From GWB1-37-8 sp964646925 (GTDB taxonomy: Bacteria; Patescibacteriota; Microgenomatia; Levybacterales; UBA12049): 16,825 nucleotides of DNA. Location of the stretch: contig CAZYIC010000024.1 of the NCBI GenBank assembly GCA_964646925.1, positions 1 through 16,825 on the forward strand, written 5' to 3'. Below, piece by piece: positions 5,802 through 12,713 of this stretch (the first letter of the stretch is position 1; each line of letters opens with the position of its first letter). The notes below the pieces were generated by a model. It was not told where the DNA came from. It did not search any database and worked only from the letters and a program-made list of their open reading frames with translations. Both the position numbers and the translations under genes were made by a program.

Positions 5802-5816
5802 ACACCCCAAGGGTGT
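5802..5816. repeat. Palindrome between dnaB and the MazG-like gene
   Basis: ACACCC CAA GGGTGT is a perfect 6-bp-stem hairpin of the CCCC/GGGG type also seen at 2326-2360 and 6219-6260. A T-run follows only after 9 further bases (CTTTTTG), so terminator function for dnaB is possible but weak. Confidence 0.5.
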
Positions 5817-5876
5817 GGCCTTAACCTTTTTGTTTGCGGACTTCCGTCCCAGCCGTGAACGATAAATATTCTTTTT

Positions 5877-6200
5877 TTAGTCATGATCAAATTCGCCAGC
5901 TTTTATTCTTTTTTTAAGTTGCCTAAGCGCTTTCGAATATTCTTTATCCAAGTCAACCCTATACACAGAAGCCATCATAAGAACTTCATAAAGAATATCG
6001 CAAATTGAATCAATAACTTCAGACTTTTGACGTTTTTTGGACTTATATCCTTCTGTTGTTTGAATCGCATTCGCGAGTTCGCCGACTTCTTCAACTAGTG
6101 CTGCGAAGCGATTATGAGAAGTCCATTTTTTAGGGTTTGGAAATTTCCGACACACTTTTTCTGTCTCCTTGATTGCTTGATTTAAACCCATTTTTCTCAT
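5877..6200 (-). CDS. MazG-like nucleotide pyrophosphohydrolase
   Basis: The 107-residue all-alpha protein carries the MazG/all-alpha NTP pyrophosphatase signature. An EExxE helix is seen in RFAALVEEVGELANAI (about residues 32-47), followed after a loop by ExxD and a further Asp in SEVIDSICDILYE. These acidic residues bind Mg and the triphosphate, and family members hydrolyse non-canonical or excess NTPs to NMP and pyrophosphate. The single-domain length matches the short MazG-like/iMazG group. ATG 6200 gives the longest frame, but a TACAAT box at 6208-6203 leaves only 2 nt before it; ATG 6191 (Met4) would be 11 nt away, the spacing seen at other leaderless genes here, so it may be the real start. 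It is the last gene of its direction, convergent with dnaB. Confidence 0.85.
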   Translation of the reverse strand: MRKMGLNQAIKETEKVCRKFPNPKKWTSHNRFAALVEEVGELANAIQTTEGYKSKKRQKSEVIDSICDILYEVLMMASVYRVDLDKEYSKALRQLKKRIKAGEFDHD

Positions 6201-6218
6201 AAATTGTAAAATACCTTA

Positions 6219-6260
6219 GGTGTCAACGTAACCCACCCCGGGGGTGTCAAGTTACACACC
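6219..6260. repeat. Compound palindromic element between the MazG-like and aldehyde dehydrogenase genes
   Basis: The inner stem is CACCCC G GGGGTG (6234-6246). Outer arms GGTGT (6219-6223) plus GTAAC (6228-6232) pair with GTTAC plus ACACC (6251-6260), the left side having a 4-nt bulge. It belongs to the CCCC/GGGG palindrome type and could end the aldehyde dehydrogenase transcript, though no U-tract follows. Confidence 0.6.
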
Positions 6261-6292
6261 CGATGTGGAAATGTTTACTCTTCTCTGTTTTA

Positions 6293-7669
6293 TTATTTTT
6301 CCAGCGCGATGGTTTTAAGTTGAGTTAATTCGCGAAATCCATACTCTCCATGTTCGCGTCCCATTCCCGAGTTCTTATATCCGCCAAAAGGATTGCAGGG
6401 GATCCAATGATTCCCCTGATTAATATCAATTGCTCCTGCCTCAATTTGAGAAGCGATTTTAAGGGTACGACTATTATTTTTTGAATAAATCTGCGCGCCC
6501 AAACCGTAACTTGTATCATTAGCAAGATTTATTGCTTCTTGTTCTGTTTTGAACGGCACAATTACCAGAACTGGACCAAAAACTTCCTCTGTCCAAACTC
6601 TCATATTTTTTTTGACGTTAGTTAAAATGGTTGGTAGATAATAAGCTCCTTTTAAATTTTTGGGCTTTTTTCCGCCGGTAATAATCTTTGCGCCTTTTTT
6701 TATTGCATCGTTAACTTGTGATTTAAGTAGATCTAATTGTCTTTCTGCAGCCAAACTTCCGATATCTGTATTTTTATTTTGGGGATCGCCAACTGCTTTT
6801 GTTTCGGTTAACGCCTTGAGTTTTTCTACGGCTTGATCAAAAATCGATTCATGTACAATTAGTCTTTTTAAAGCATCGCAAACTTGGCCGCAATTTAAAA
6901 ACCTTTTTATGTAAATTTTTTCGATAATCTCATCCAAGTCTACATCAGAAAAAACTATCGCGGGATTAGACCCTCCCATTTCCAGTATTGCTTTAATAAA
7001 TTTTTGTCCGGCAATTTCATATAATCTTTTTCCAACTTTTGTACTTCCTGTAAACCAGATAAGATCGATATCTTGGTTTGCCAAAGTTTCACCAACTTTG
7101 CCATCGCCATAAACCTCGGAAAAAACACCTTTGGGTAGTTGGCTTTTATTCATAACCTCTTCTATAAACTTTCCCGTCAGAGGACACTCCTCGGAGTGTT
7201 TGAATACTACGGTATTTCCGGCAATTAGATTGGGAATTACAGCCCAGAGGAAAGTATCAAATGGAAAATTCCAGGGCGTTATGACTGCAGCGACACCAAT
7301 CGGTTCGTAGATTATTTTATGAACGGATTTATTGTCTTCAAAAGTTATCTCTGGAGCTAAATATTTTTTGCCATTTTCCAAAAACGACTTAAAGTAACCT
7401 TCATCCCAGATGATATCATCGAGACTCTCTGTTATGGGTTTGCCTATTTCTTTGGTAATAAGAAGAGCTAATTCTTCTTTTCTTTTCATAAATTCCGCAA
7501 GAAGGGGCTTGATGAGTTCAGTTCTTTTGGTAACCCCAAGCTCTTTCCAAAGATTTTTTGCTTTTTGTGCCATTGCCACTTTCTGTTTTATCTCAGAAAT
7601 AGTGGAAACAGAAACAGAGCCAACCGGCTCATAATTTCTGGCAGGATTAGTAGAAATTAATTTTTTCAT
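6293..7669 (-). CDS. NAD(P)-dependent aldehyde dehydrogenase (semialdehyde-type)
   Basis: The 458-residue protein is a complete aldehyde dehydrogenase, oxidising an aldehyde to its acid with NAD(P). The catalytic set is present: Asn134 in PWNFP, Lys157 in VFKHSE, the glycine-rich FTGSTKVG turn (206-213), general base Glu230 in LEMGG, nucleophile Cys264 in GQVC, and EEVFGPV near the C-terminus. The ending NPFGGYKNSGMGREHGEYGFRELT and the overall pattern resemble the succinate-semialdehyde dehydrogenase subgroup, but the aldehyde cannot be named from motifs. Its ATG lies 7 nt after the 3' end of tRNA-Leu on the same strand, with no promoter of its own between. It is probably made from the tRNA transcript, and tRNA 3' processing would leave a nearly leaderless mRNA. 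No Shine-Dalgarno is seen. Confidence 0.93.
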   Translation of the reverse strand: MKKLISTNPARNYEPVGSVSVSTISEIKQKVAMAQKAKNLWKELGVTKRTELIKPLLAEFMKRKEELALLITKEIGKPITESLDDIIWDEGYFKSFLENGKKYLAPEITFEDNKSVHKIIYEPIGVAAVITPWNFPFDTFLWAVIPNLIAGNTVVFKHSEECPLTGKFIEEVMNKSQLPKGVFSEVYGDGKVGETLANQDIDLIWFTGSTKVGKRLYEIAGQKFIKAILEMGGSNPAIVFSDVDLDEIIEKIYIKRFLNCGQVCDALKRLIVHESIFDQAVEKLKALTETKAVGDPQNKNTDIGSLAAERQLDLLKSQVNDAIKKGAKIITGGKKPKNLKGAYYLPTILTNVKKNMRVWTEEVFGPVLVIVPFKTEQEAINLANDTSYGLGAQIYSKNNSRTLKIASQIEAGAIDINQGNHWIPCNPFGGYKNSGMGREHGEYGFRELTQLKTIALEK

Positions 7670-7676
7670 TTAAAAG

Positions 7677-7760
7677 TGGGCGAGGTGGGAGTCGAACCCA
7701 CATGGGTTTAAAGCCCACAGGTTTTTGAGACCTGCGTGTCTGCCATTCCACCACTCGCCC
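7677..7760 (-). tRNA. tRNA-Leu (anticodon CAA)
   Basis: The minus strand folds into a class II tRNA of 84 nt: acceptor GGGCGAG/CTCGCCC, anticodon stem CAGGT/ACCTG with loop CTCAAAA (anticodon CAA at 7727-7725), a long variable arm (TGGGC...CCCA) and a T-arm with GGTTCGACTCC. The discriminator is A at 7677, as required for leucine. CCA is not encoded. It reads UUG codons. It starts the transcript that continues into the aldehyde dehydrogenase gene. Confidence 0.95.
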
Positions 7761-7763
7761 CAG

Positions 7764-7792
7764 TTGAGTTTTGACTTTAGTTATTATATACT
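7764..7792 (+). promoter_or_regulatory. Promoter of the NIF3-family gene
   Basis: TTGAGT, 17-nt spacer, TATACT (7787-7792). The predicted start near 7799 gives a leader of about 48 nt with a Shine-Dalgarno. It overlaps the divergent tRNA promoter; the two -10 boxes share 7787-7788. Confidence 0.6.
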
Positions 7793-7812
7793 TTCCCATA
7801 TGATACATTCAA
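7783..7812 (-). promoter_or_regulatory. Promoter of tRNA-Leu and aldehyde dehydrogenase
   Basis: TTGAAT (7812-7807), 18-nt spacer, consensus TATAAT (7788-7783) on the minus strand. The predicted start is about 7776, some 16 nt before the mature tRNA 5' end. Confidence 0.65.
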
Positions 7813-7828
7813 CCCCGTTCAGTATCAT
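7800..7828. promoter_or_regulatory. Inverted repeat in the NIF3 leader and tRNA promoter
   Basis: ATGATAC (7800-7806) and GTATCAT (7822-7828) are perfect 7-bp arms 15 nt apart. They begin at the NIF3 transcription start and flank the tRNA -35 box (7807-7812). The repeat could be an operator or an mRNA 5' hairpin just before the Shine-Dalgarno. Confidence 0.5.
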
Positions 7829-7846
7829 GGTGAGGAGACTCGAACC

Positions 7847-8803
7847 ATGACGCTTCAAGAAATTTATCAGTTGGGAATCCAAATGGGAATCAAAGCAGAT
7901 CCCAGAGGAGAAGTGAAGATAAAAAAACTACTTGAGAGGCTTAAAAAAGATTACGCTGAGCTTCCGGAGAAAAAAAAGAAGTTTTTTGACAAAGAAAACT
8001 TTATTAGTCCTTATTCCGACTCACGGATTCTTTTTGGAGATCCCAAAAAAGAGGTTAAAAAAGTTATGGCGGGAATCGACGCTGACGCTTCAGAAGTTCT
8101 TTTAACAGACAGACTAAACCAAAAAGGAGAGGGGATTGACCTTCTCATTTCCCATCATCCAAGCGGACATGCCTTGGCGAGTCTGGATGAAGTTATGGAT
8201 ATTCAAGTAGATATGTTTGCAGAGGCCGGAGTGCCTGCAAATGTTGCTCACGCGCTTTTTGAAGAAAGAAAACAGGCTGTAAAAAGACGGATTGGGCCGA
8301 TTAATCACGGGCAATCAGTAGATGCGGCAAGGCTATTAAACATTCCTCTTTTGGCACTGCATACGATATGGGATAACATAGGTAATCAATTTATGAAAAA
8401 GTATCTTGGGAGAAAAAATTCTGATACGGTCGGAGAAATATTGGAGCAAATAAATCTAATTCCGGAATTTGTAGAAGCTATAAAGGGTAAATCAGGACCA
8501 AGTATAGTTGCGGGAAGCGAAAAAAGCCGGGCCGGAAAAGTAGTAGTTGGTTTTACAGGAGGCACTAATCCTTCAAAAGAACTTTATGTTGAAATGGCAA
8601 AGGCAGGGGTTGGAACGCTAGTTGAGATGCATGTGCCGGAAGATGCGGTTTTGGAACTTAGAAAATTGCATATTAATATTATTGATTGTGGGCATATGGC
8701 GGCTGATTCTGTTGGGGCGAATTTATTTTTGGATGAAATTGAGAAAAAGGGAGTTAAGGTGATACCTTGTTCAGGATTAATACGAATAAACCGCAATAAA
8801 TAG
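7847..8803 (+). CDS. NIF3-family dinuclear metal-centre protein
   Basis: The 318-residue protein matches the NIF3 (NGG1p-interacting factor 3) family, often mislabelled GTP cyclohydrolase I type 2; its biochemical role is unsettled. Conserved metal-site motifs are ISHHPSGH (His103, His104), HGQSVDAARLLNIPLLALHT in the middle, and near the C-terminus the IDCGHMAADSVGANLF motif supplying the last His/Glu ligands. Residues 1-60 form an extra Lys/Glu-rich helical N-terminus. The family usually forms hexameric toroids in the cytoplasm. A Shine-Dalgarno (GAGGAG, 7832-7837) sits 9 nt before the ATG, which fixes the start, and an inverted repeat occupies the leader. It is divergent from tRNA-Leu with overlapping promoters and is followed after about 100 bp by the MFS operon. 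Confidence 0.88.
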   Translation: MTLQEIYQLGIQMGIKADPRGEVKIKKLLERLKKDYAELPEKKKKFFDKENFISPYSDSRILFGDPKKEVKKVMAGIDADASEVLLTDRLNQKGEGIDLLISHHPSGHALASLDEVMDIQVDMFAEAGVPANVAHALFEERKQAVKRRIGPINHGQSVDAARLLNIPLLALHTIWDNIGNQFMKKYLGRKNSDTVGEILEQINLIPEFVEAIKGKSGPSIVAGSEKSRAGKVVVGFTGGTNPSKELYVEMAKAGVGTLVEMHVPEDAVLELRKLHINIIDCGHMAADSVGANLFLDEIEKKGVKVIPCSGLIRINRNK

Positions 8804-8862
8804 ATATTGGCTATTGTGAGATAAAAAAGCTCTTCCTATTCTGCAAAAATTTGAGTAGCGGG

Positions 8863-8892
8863 TTGTAATTTGATTGGGATAGTTGATAAAAT
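8863..8892 (+). promoter_or_regulatory. Possible promoter of the MFS operon
   Basis: TTGTAA, 18-nt spacer, TAAAAT (8887-8892). The -35 matches only four of six positions. The -10 ends 8 nt before the ATG at 8901, again the leaderless spacing, and no Shine-Dalgarno is present. Confidence 0.45.
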
Positions 8893-8900
8893 GAGTAATT

Positions 8901-10202
8901 ATGGAGATGTTTAAAAAAGCGGTTGGAGGCAATGGCATTCTTCAAGTTCTTCGGATAAAACCCTTTCTCCTCATGATGATTTCCGAATTTTTTTCTCAGC
9001 TTGCATTCAACATGCAGCATTTTGTTCTGATTTTTCTGATTTATAGTCTTACGCGTTCCAACACCGCGGTTTCCGGCATGATCCTTTCTTTTATGATACC
9101 TGCTGTTTTACTCAGCGTTATAGCCGGAGTGTGTGTAGACAGATGGAACAAAAAGAAAGTAATTTTATCTGTACATCTTGTTAGGGCAATACTTCTTCTA
9201 CCGTTTTTGGTTCCGGATCTTCATCTGGGGCTAATATATTTTCTGACTTTTCTGATTGCGGTTGCAACTCAATTTTTGGTGCCTGCAGAGTCTGCAATTA
9301 TTCCAAGCATAGTTCCCAAAAATCTTATTATTTCGGCAAATGCGGTATATGCATTTGGATTGTATGGGGGACTACTGATTGGTTATATATTTTCCGGTCC
9401 GGCACTTTTTCTTCTTGGCAGAACCAACACGATTGTTTTTCTGATTTTACTCTTTTTAATCAGCGCTTTTTTTGTTGCAACGGTCAAACTTATCATCAGG
9501 AAAAAAGAAACACCCAATGAAAATTTGTCTTCTGGCAATACTTTTGCCTTTGCCAGGGAAGCAAAGGAAATATTTACCTTTATAAGAAAAGCCAGAAAAG
9601 TCATGCATGCTCTTTTTATGCTGACTATTGCCCAGGCTATAGTTTTTATGTTTGCAGTGCTTACCCCCGGTTATGTAACTACAATACTTGATGCCCCGCT
9701 TGAAAGTCTTTCCTTGGTGCTTATCGCGCCTGCAGGTTTGGGCTTGGGAATTGGAGCTCTAATTCTAGGAAGTATAGGTAAAAAATTCCAGCACAAATGG
9801 TTAAGTGCAGTTGGATTTATGATCTCCGGAATTGTTTTTATTCTGCTGCCGCTTGCGGGGAAGTTTACATCTTACACGTTTATACAAAATTTCAATAATT
9901 TTTTGCCTCACATTTTGGATATAAATATTTTGCACATTATCGTAGTTCTTGCTTTTGCTGTTGGCTTTTCGATGTCTCTAGTATTTATTCCATCCAACGC
10001 AACCATTCAAATTGAAACAAATGAAGAAATGAGAGGAAGAATGTATGGTTTGCTAAGCTCCCTAATCGGAGCGGTTTCTTTTTTGCCGGTAATTGCGGCC
10101 GGAGGACTCGCAGATCTGTTGGGTGTCGGAGTTGTTATTATGGGAATTGGTGTTCTTATGGTGCTGCTTAGTTTTTTTTATTTATTTATAATTAAACTCT
10201 GA
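8901..10202 (+). CDS. Major facilitator superfamily exporter
   Basis: The 433-residue protein has about 12 hydrophobic helices in two halves separated by a polar loop (around 195-230). The MFS motif A is visible after the second helix as GVCVDRWNKKKVI, and helix 1 starts near residue 20 (FLLMMISEFFSQLAFNMQHFV). The arrangement resembles the EntS/MFS_3 exporter group, which pump siderophores, drugs or other small molecules out by proton antiport; the substrate cannot be inferred. The ATG at 8901 lies 8 nt after a TAAAAT box without a Shine-Dalgarno; a second ATG in frame is at 8907. The stop is 2 nt from the start of the Lgt-like gene, so the two are co-transcribed and probably translationally coupled. 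Confidence 0.9.
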   Translation: MEMFKKAVGGNGILQVLRIKPFLLMMISEFFSQLAFNMQHFVLIFLIYSLTRSNTAVSGMILSFMIPAVLLSVIAGVCVDRWNKKKVILSVHLVRAILLLPFLVPDLHLGLIYFLTFLIAVATQFLVPAESAIIPSIVPKNLIISANAVYAFGLYGGLLIGYIFSGPALFLLGRTNTIVFLILLFLISAFFVATVKLIIRKKETPNENLSSGNTFAFAREAKEIFTFIRKARKVMHALFMLTIAQAIVFMFAVLTPGYVTTILDAPLESLSLVLIAPAGLGLGIGALILGSIGKKFQHKWLSAVGFMISGIVFILLPLAGKFTSYTFIQNFNNFLPHILDINILHIIVVLAFAVGFSMSLVFIPSNATIQIETNEEMRGRMYGLLSSLIGAVSFLPVIAAGGLADLLGVGVVIMGIGVLMVLLSFFYLFIIKL

Positions 10203-10204
10203 TT

Positions 10205-10921
10205 ATGCAGTTTTTCATACTGGTTCTTCTTGTCTGTCTTTTTGTTTTTCTTTACTGCGTTTATTTATTGGCCAACGATGATTTTATTTTTTTGCGGCGC
10301 GACGTGACAATGGAAAAGCTCTTTAATGTAATTTTTCTTGGAAGTCTTTTTTCTCTTTTCTTTGCTAGAATTTTTTATGGTTTATCTCATGGCGGGAATA
10401 TTTTTTCTAATCCTTTTGTATTTTTACTCTTTCCCTATTTTCCGGGCTTGTCTCTTTTGGGGTCAGTTGTGGGGGCAGGGGTATATTTCTTGTTTTTAGC
10501 GACTCGTAATAAAAATCCTTTACCCTTAAAAAGAATGTCTGATTTTTTTTCAATGGCATTTTTGATAGCGCTTCCAATCGGCTTATTGGGATATTTTATG
10601 TTTTCAGAGGAAGGTATATTTGTTGTTAAAACGGTAAGCCAAGCGGTTTCATATTTTATTTTATTTATAATTTTTCTTAAATTTTTTCTTCCCCGGCTTT
10701 TGAGCGGAAAATTCAAAGAGGGGACAATCACCTTTTTATTTTTAGTTTGTTTTTCTCTAATAAATCTTATCTCAAACGCCTTGCCCAGAATTAATATTTT
10801 GGATTATTTCAAAAACTTCGAAAACACAATATTAATATTAATATTTCTTTTATCAATAGGAATGCTTACCGGGTACGAGAGTATATTAATAAAGATAAAG
10901 GGATCTAAGAAAGGAAAATAG
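10205..10921 (+). CDS. Degenerate prolipoprotein diacylglyceryl transferase (Lgt) homologue
   Basis: This 238-residue integral membrane protein has about seven helices and follows the Lgt layout: a FFARIFYGL...SNP segment matching the ARLFYVL...NP region, then PGLSLLGSVVGAGV where Lgt has GLSFHGGLLGA, a basic loop with LKRMSDFF, and ALPIGLLGYFMFSEE where Lgt has the GQAIGRIGNFxNGE signature. True Lgt attaches diacylglycerol from phosphatidylglycerol to the lipobox cysteine. Here the catalytic-region His is Leu, and the essential Arg and Asn of the signature are Leu and Tyr. It is therefore likely not an active Lgt but a pseudo-enzyme or a transferase with altered chemistry. The gene lies 2 nt after the MFS stop and overlaps the RluA start by one base. 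The homology is by pattern only. Confidence 0.6.
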   Translation: MQFFILVLLVCLFVFLYCVYLLANDDFIFLRRDVTMEKLFNVIFLGSLFSLFFARIFYGLSHGGNIFSNPFVFLLFPYFPGLSLLGSVVGAGVYFLFLATRNKNPLPLKRMSDFFSMAFLIALPIGLLGYFMFSEEGIFVVKTVSQAVSYFILFIIFLKFFLPRLLSGKFKEGTITFLFLVCFSLINLISNALPRINILDYFKNFENTILILIFLLSIGMLTGYESILIKIKGSKKGK

Positions 10922-11697
10922 TGAAACCTAAGATAATTTTTGAGGATGATCAGCTTTTGGTTTTGGATAAGCCGGCGGGAATGATCGTAAATAACGCAGA
11001 TACCACAAAGGATTTTGTAACTGTTCAGGATTGGGTAGAAGAGTATCTAAAAATTCCAAAACCAAAATTACAAATTCCAAATAAATCTCAAATTCAAAAT
11101 ATTGATTATGAAGAGCGGGCGAAGCTGGATTTTGTGAATAGGGCGGGAATTGCGCATAGGCTTGACAAGGAAACTTCGGGAATTATTTTGGCGGCAAAAA
11201 ATCCGGAGGCTTTTTTAAATTTACAAGCGCAGTTTAAAGAACGTAAAGTGCAAAAGACATACATTGCCTTAACTCATGGAAAAATCGAACCCGGAGAAGG
11301 AGAGATAAACGTTGCAGTTGGAAGATTACCTTGGAATAGAAAAAGATTTGGAGTTTTATCAGGCGGACGAGAATCTATTACTAAGTATAAAGTATTAAGT
11401 ATTAAGTATTATGTATTCGGGAAGAGTAGGGAGCCGTTGAGCCTGGTGGAGCTTAGTCCTAAAACCGGGAGAACGCATCAGATAAGAGTACATTTACAAT
11501 ATATAAAACATCCTATTTTCTCTGACGTTTTGTACGCCGGGCGAAAAACTTCAAGGCAGAATAGGCAGCTTTTGCCCCGCGTTTTTCTCCACGCTTCCAA
11601 AATATCGTTCTTCCATCCCCGAACAAACGAACTCTTAAGTTTTAAGAGTCCACTTCCTGAAGATCTTAGCAGGTTTTTAGATAGCCTAAGGGCTTGA
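10921..11697 (+). CDS. RluA-family pseudouridine synthase with two heptamer-array segments
   Basis: The 258-residue protein isomerises specific uridines in rRNA or tRNA to pseudouridine. The catalytic Asp82 lies in HRLDKETSG (79-87); other family motifs are the opening IIFEDDQLLVLDKPAG, QKTYIALTHG and SPKTGRTHQIRVHL. There is no N-terminal S4 domain, as in the RluA/RluC-minimal group. The start is GTG at 10921, sharing one base with the upstream TAG stop; AAGGA lies just before it. Residues 45-61 and 155-166 are encoded by heptamer arrays. The first inserts about 20 polar residues between the N-terminal strand and the catalytic motif, and the second extends a beta hairpin after TKYKVL. Both avoid the active site. 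The target nucleotide is not predictable. Confidence 0.92.
   Translation: MKPKIIFEDDQLLVLDKPAGMIVNNADTTKDFVTVQDWVEEYLKIPKPKLQIPNKSQIQNIDYEERAKLDFVNRAGIAHRLDKETSGIILAAKNPEAFLNLQAQFKERKVQKTYIALTHGKIEPGEGEINVAVGRLPWNRKRFGVLSGGRESITKYKVLSIKYYVFGKSREPLSLVELSPKTGRTHQIRVHLQYIKHPIFSDVLYAGRKTSRQNRQLLPRVFLHASKISFFHPRTNELLSFKSPLPEDLSRFLDSLRA
11053..11101. repeat. Heptamer array in the RluA gene, about seven units
   Basis: Units of 7 bp related to ATTCCAA: ATTCCAA at units 1 and 4, ATTACAA at unit 3, with AACCAAA, ATAAATC, TCAAATT and CAAAATA around them. The array encodes residues 45-61 (KIPKPKLQIPNKSQIQNI region), which lack counterparts in typical RluA proteins. Confidence 0.65.
11383..11417. repeat. 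Heptamer array in the RluA gene, five units
   Basis: Five adjacent 7-bp units: AAGTATA, three copies of AAGTATT, and ATGTATT. It encodes residues 155-166 (KYKVLSIKYYVF). The first units overlap the native KYKVL strand, so expansion from native sequence is possible. Confidence 0.85.
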
Positions 11698-11742
11698 TTT
11701 TAAGGCTAAATTGTTGTTTAATGACATAAGATGGTGAATAAC

Positions 11743-11751
11743 GGAGGTGAT
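11743..11751 (+). promoter_or_regulatory. Near-perfect Shine-Dalgarno of the 48-residue gene
   Basis: GGAGGTGAT is fully complementary to the canonical 16S rRNA 3' tail and ends 6 nt before the ATG at 11758. It is the longest such match in the window, in a genome where most first genes have none. Confidence 0.8.
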
Positions 11752-11757
11752 TAATTT

Positions 11758-11904
11758 ATGGGTGGTGGTCTTGGCGGATTTTATAAGGGAGAAAAGAAGA
11801 AAAAGAAGAAGGATTCAAAAAGTATATCCTCCGCATCTATGGGTATGGGCGCTCCCACTTTTTCTCTTCCCAAAATAATAGAAAAGGGTAAAAAGGACTT
11901 CTAA
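11758..11904 (+). CDS. Small Gly/Lys-rich basic protein, 48 residues
   Basis: The 48-codon frame encodes MGGGLGGFYKGEK, a run of lysines (13-18), a Ser-rich middle, and the motif APTFSLPKIIEKGKKDF at the end. It is strongly basic and has no membrane segment. It is preceded by the best Shine-Dalgarno in the window (GGAGGTGAT, 11743-11751) at normal spacing, which is strong evidence that it is translated. It lies 60 bp after the RluA stop and 5 nt before the LytR_C-like gene, so it belongs to the operon. Function is unknown; a nucleic-acid- or ribosome-binding role would suit the charge, and efficient initiation suggests high abundance. I have not seen a named family for it. Confidence 0.75.
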   Translation: MGGGLGGFYKGEKKKKKKDSKSISSASMGMGAPTFSLPKIIEKGKKDF

Positions 11905-11909
11905 TTTTT

Positions 11910-12710
11910 ATGAAGAAAAAGGAAAAAGCATTTAGCAATACAAAAATTGCTATAATTTTTTTTGTATTTCTTGCCGTAATTATAATGGCTTCTTTGGTAT
12001 TCAAGATTGTTTTGGTTGTCATGGCGGGTCAATTCGATGATTCAAAAAGATTTACATTGAGTCTTTCGGACAACAAAAATCTTAATGTGGCGTCTTTGTC
12101 GCCAAACGGAAAATCTATTGCGATTTTCATACTGGATAAGAATATCAAACCTTCCAAGGCAGGTCAATTCTTGGAAATTCCAATTGACGGATATATTTAC
12201 TCAAGCTCCTTAAATCTAAATCGGAAATTGGATTCTTTGTTTTTTGAAGCAATTTTTAATTATAGCGGCTTAAAGACAAATCTTACAATTATAGATCTTT
12301 TTAAGCTTGCATTTATTGTGAGAACTGTTCCGCAAAGATCTGTTAGTATAAAAAATATATCTTACAATTTAAGCATGGCGGATGCGGATAAAATCGTAGG
12401 ACAATTAACCGGTGATGAATTAATAGAGAAAGACAGTCAAACAATACAAATTATCAACGGAACCCAGATCTTCGGACTTGGCAGCAGACTTGCAAGACTT
12501 ATTACCAATATGGGAGGGGATGTAATTATTGTTGCGACATCGGATGTTCCTCGGAAGAAGTCTACAATATCTTATATTGATAAAAAAACTTATACAGTTG
12601 AAAAATTGCAAAAGGTGCTTGGGTATGAGACAATTCGGGCGGATGCGTCTGCAATTTCCGATATAACTATCATAATAGGAGAGGATAAGGTAAATTCTTC
12701 TCCCTTTTAA
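11910..12710 (+). CDS. Membrane-anchored protein with C-terminal LytR_C-like domain
   Basis: The 266-residue protein has a short basic cytoplasmic start, one transmembrane helix (about 13-39) and an extracytoplasmic region. Residues 178-258 match the LytR_C pattern: a strand IQIINGT, a helix GLGSRLARLITNMG, a second strand DVIIVATSD, and a last strand DITIIIGED. LytR_C often follows the LCP domain that transfers wall polymers to peptidoglycan. Here the middle region (about 45-170) is too short for a full LCP domain and shows no recognisable LCP arginines, so catalysis is unlikely. It is co-oriented with the preceding 48-residue gene (5 nt) and the following small membrane gene (3 nt). A role in cell-envelope assembly is inferred from the domain. 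Confidence 0.75.
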   Translation: MKKKEKAFSNTKIAIIFFVFLAVIIMASLVFKIVLVVMAGQFDDSKRFTLSLSDNKNLNVASLSPNGKSIAIFILDKNIKPSKAGQFLEIPIDGYIYSSSLNLNRKLDSLFFEAIFNYSGLKTNLTIIDLFKLAFIVRTVPQRSVSIKNISYNLSMADADKIVGQLTGDELIEKDSQTIQIINGTQIFGLGSRLARLITNMGGDVIIVATSDVPRKKSTISYIDKKTYTVEKLQKVLGYETIRADASAISDITIIIGEDKVNSSPF

Positions 12711-12713
12711 TCT

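Noticed and set aside
5802..5832. Strong intrinsic terminator after dnaB
   Set aside because: The stem is good, but the T-run starts 9 nt after it; kept only as a palindromic element.
7829..7847. Sequence before the NIF3 ATG resembles the 3' half of a tRNA (GACTCGAACC)
   Set aside because: The T-stem and acceptor do not pair, and the GAGGAG part is explained as a Shine-Dalgarno.
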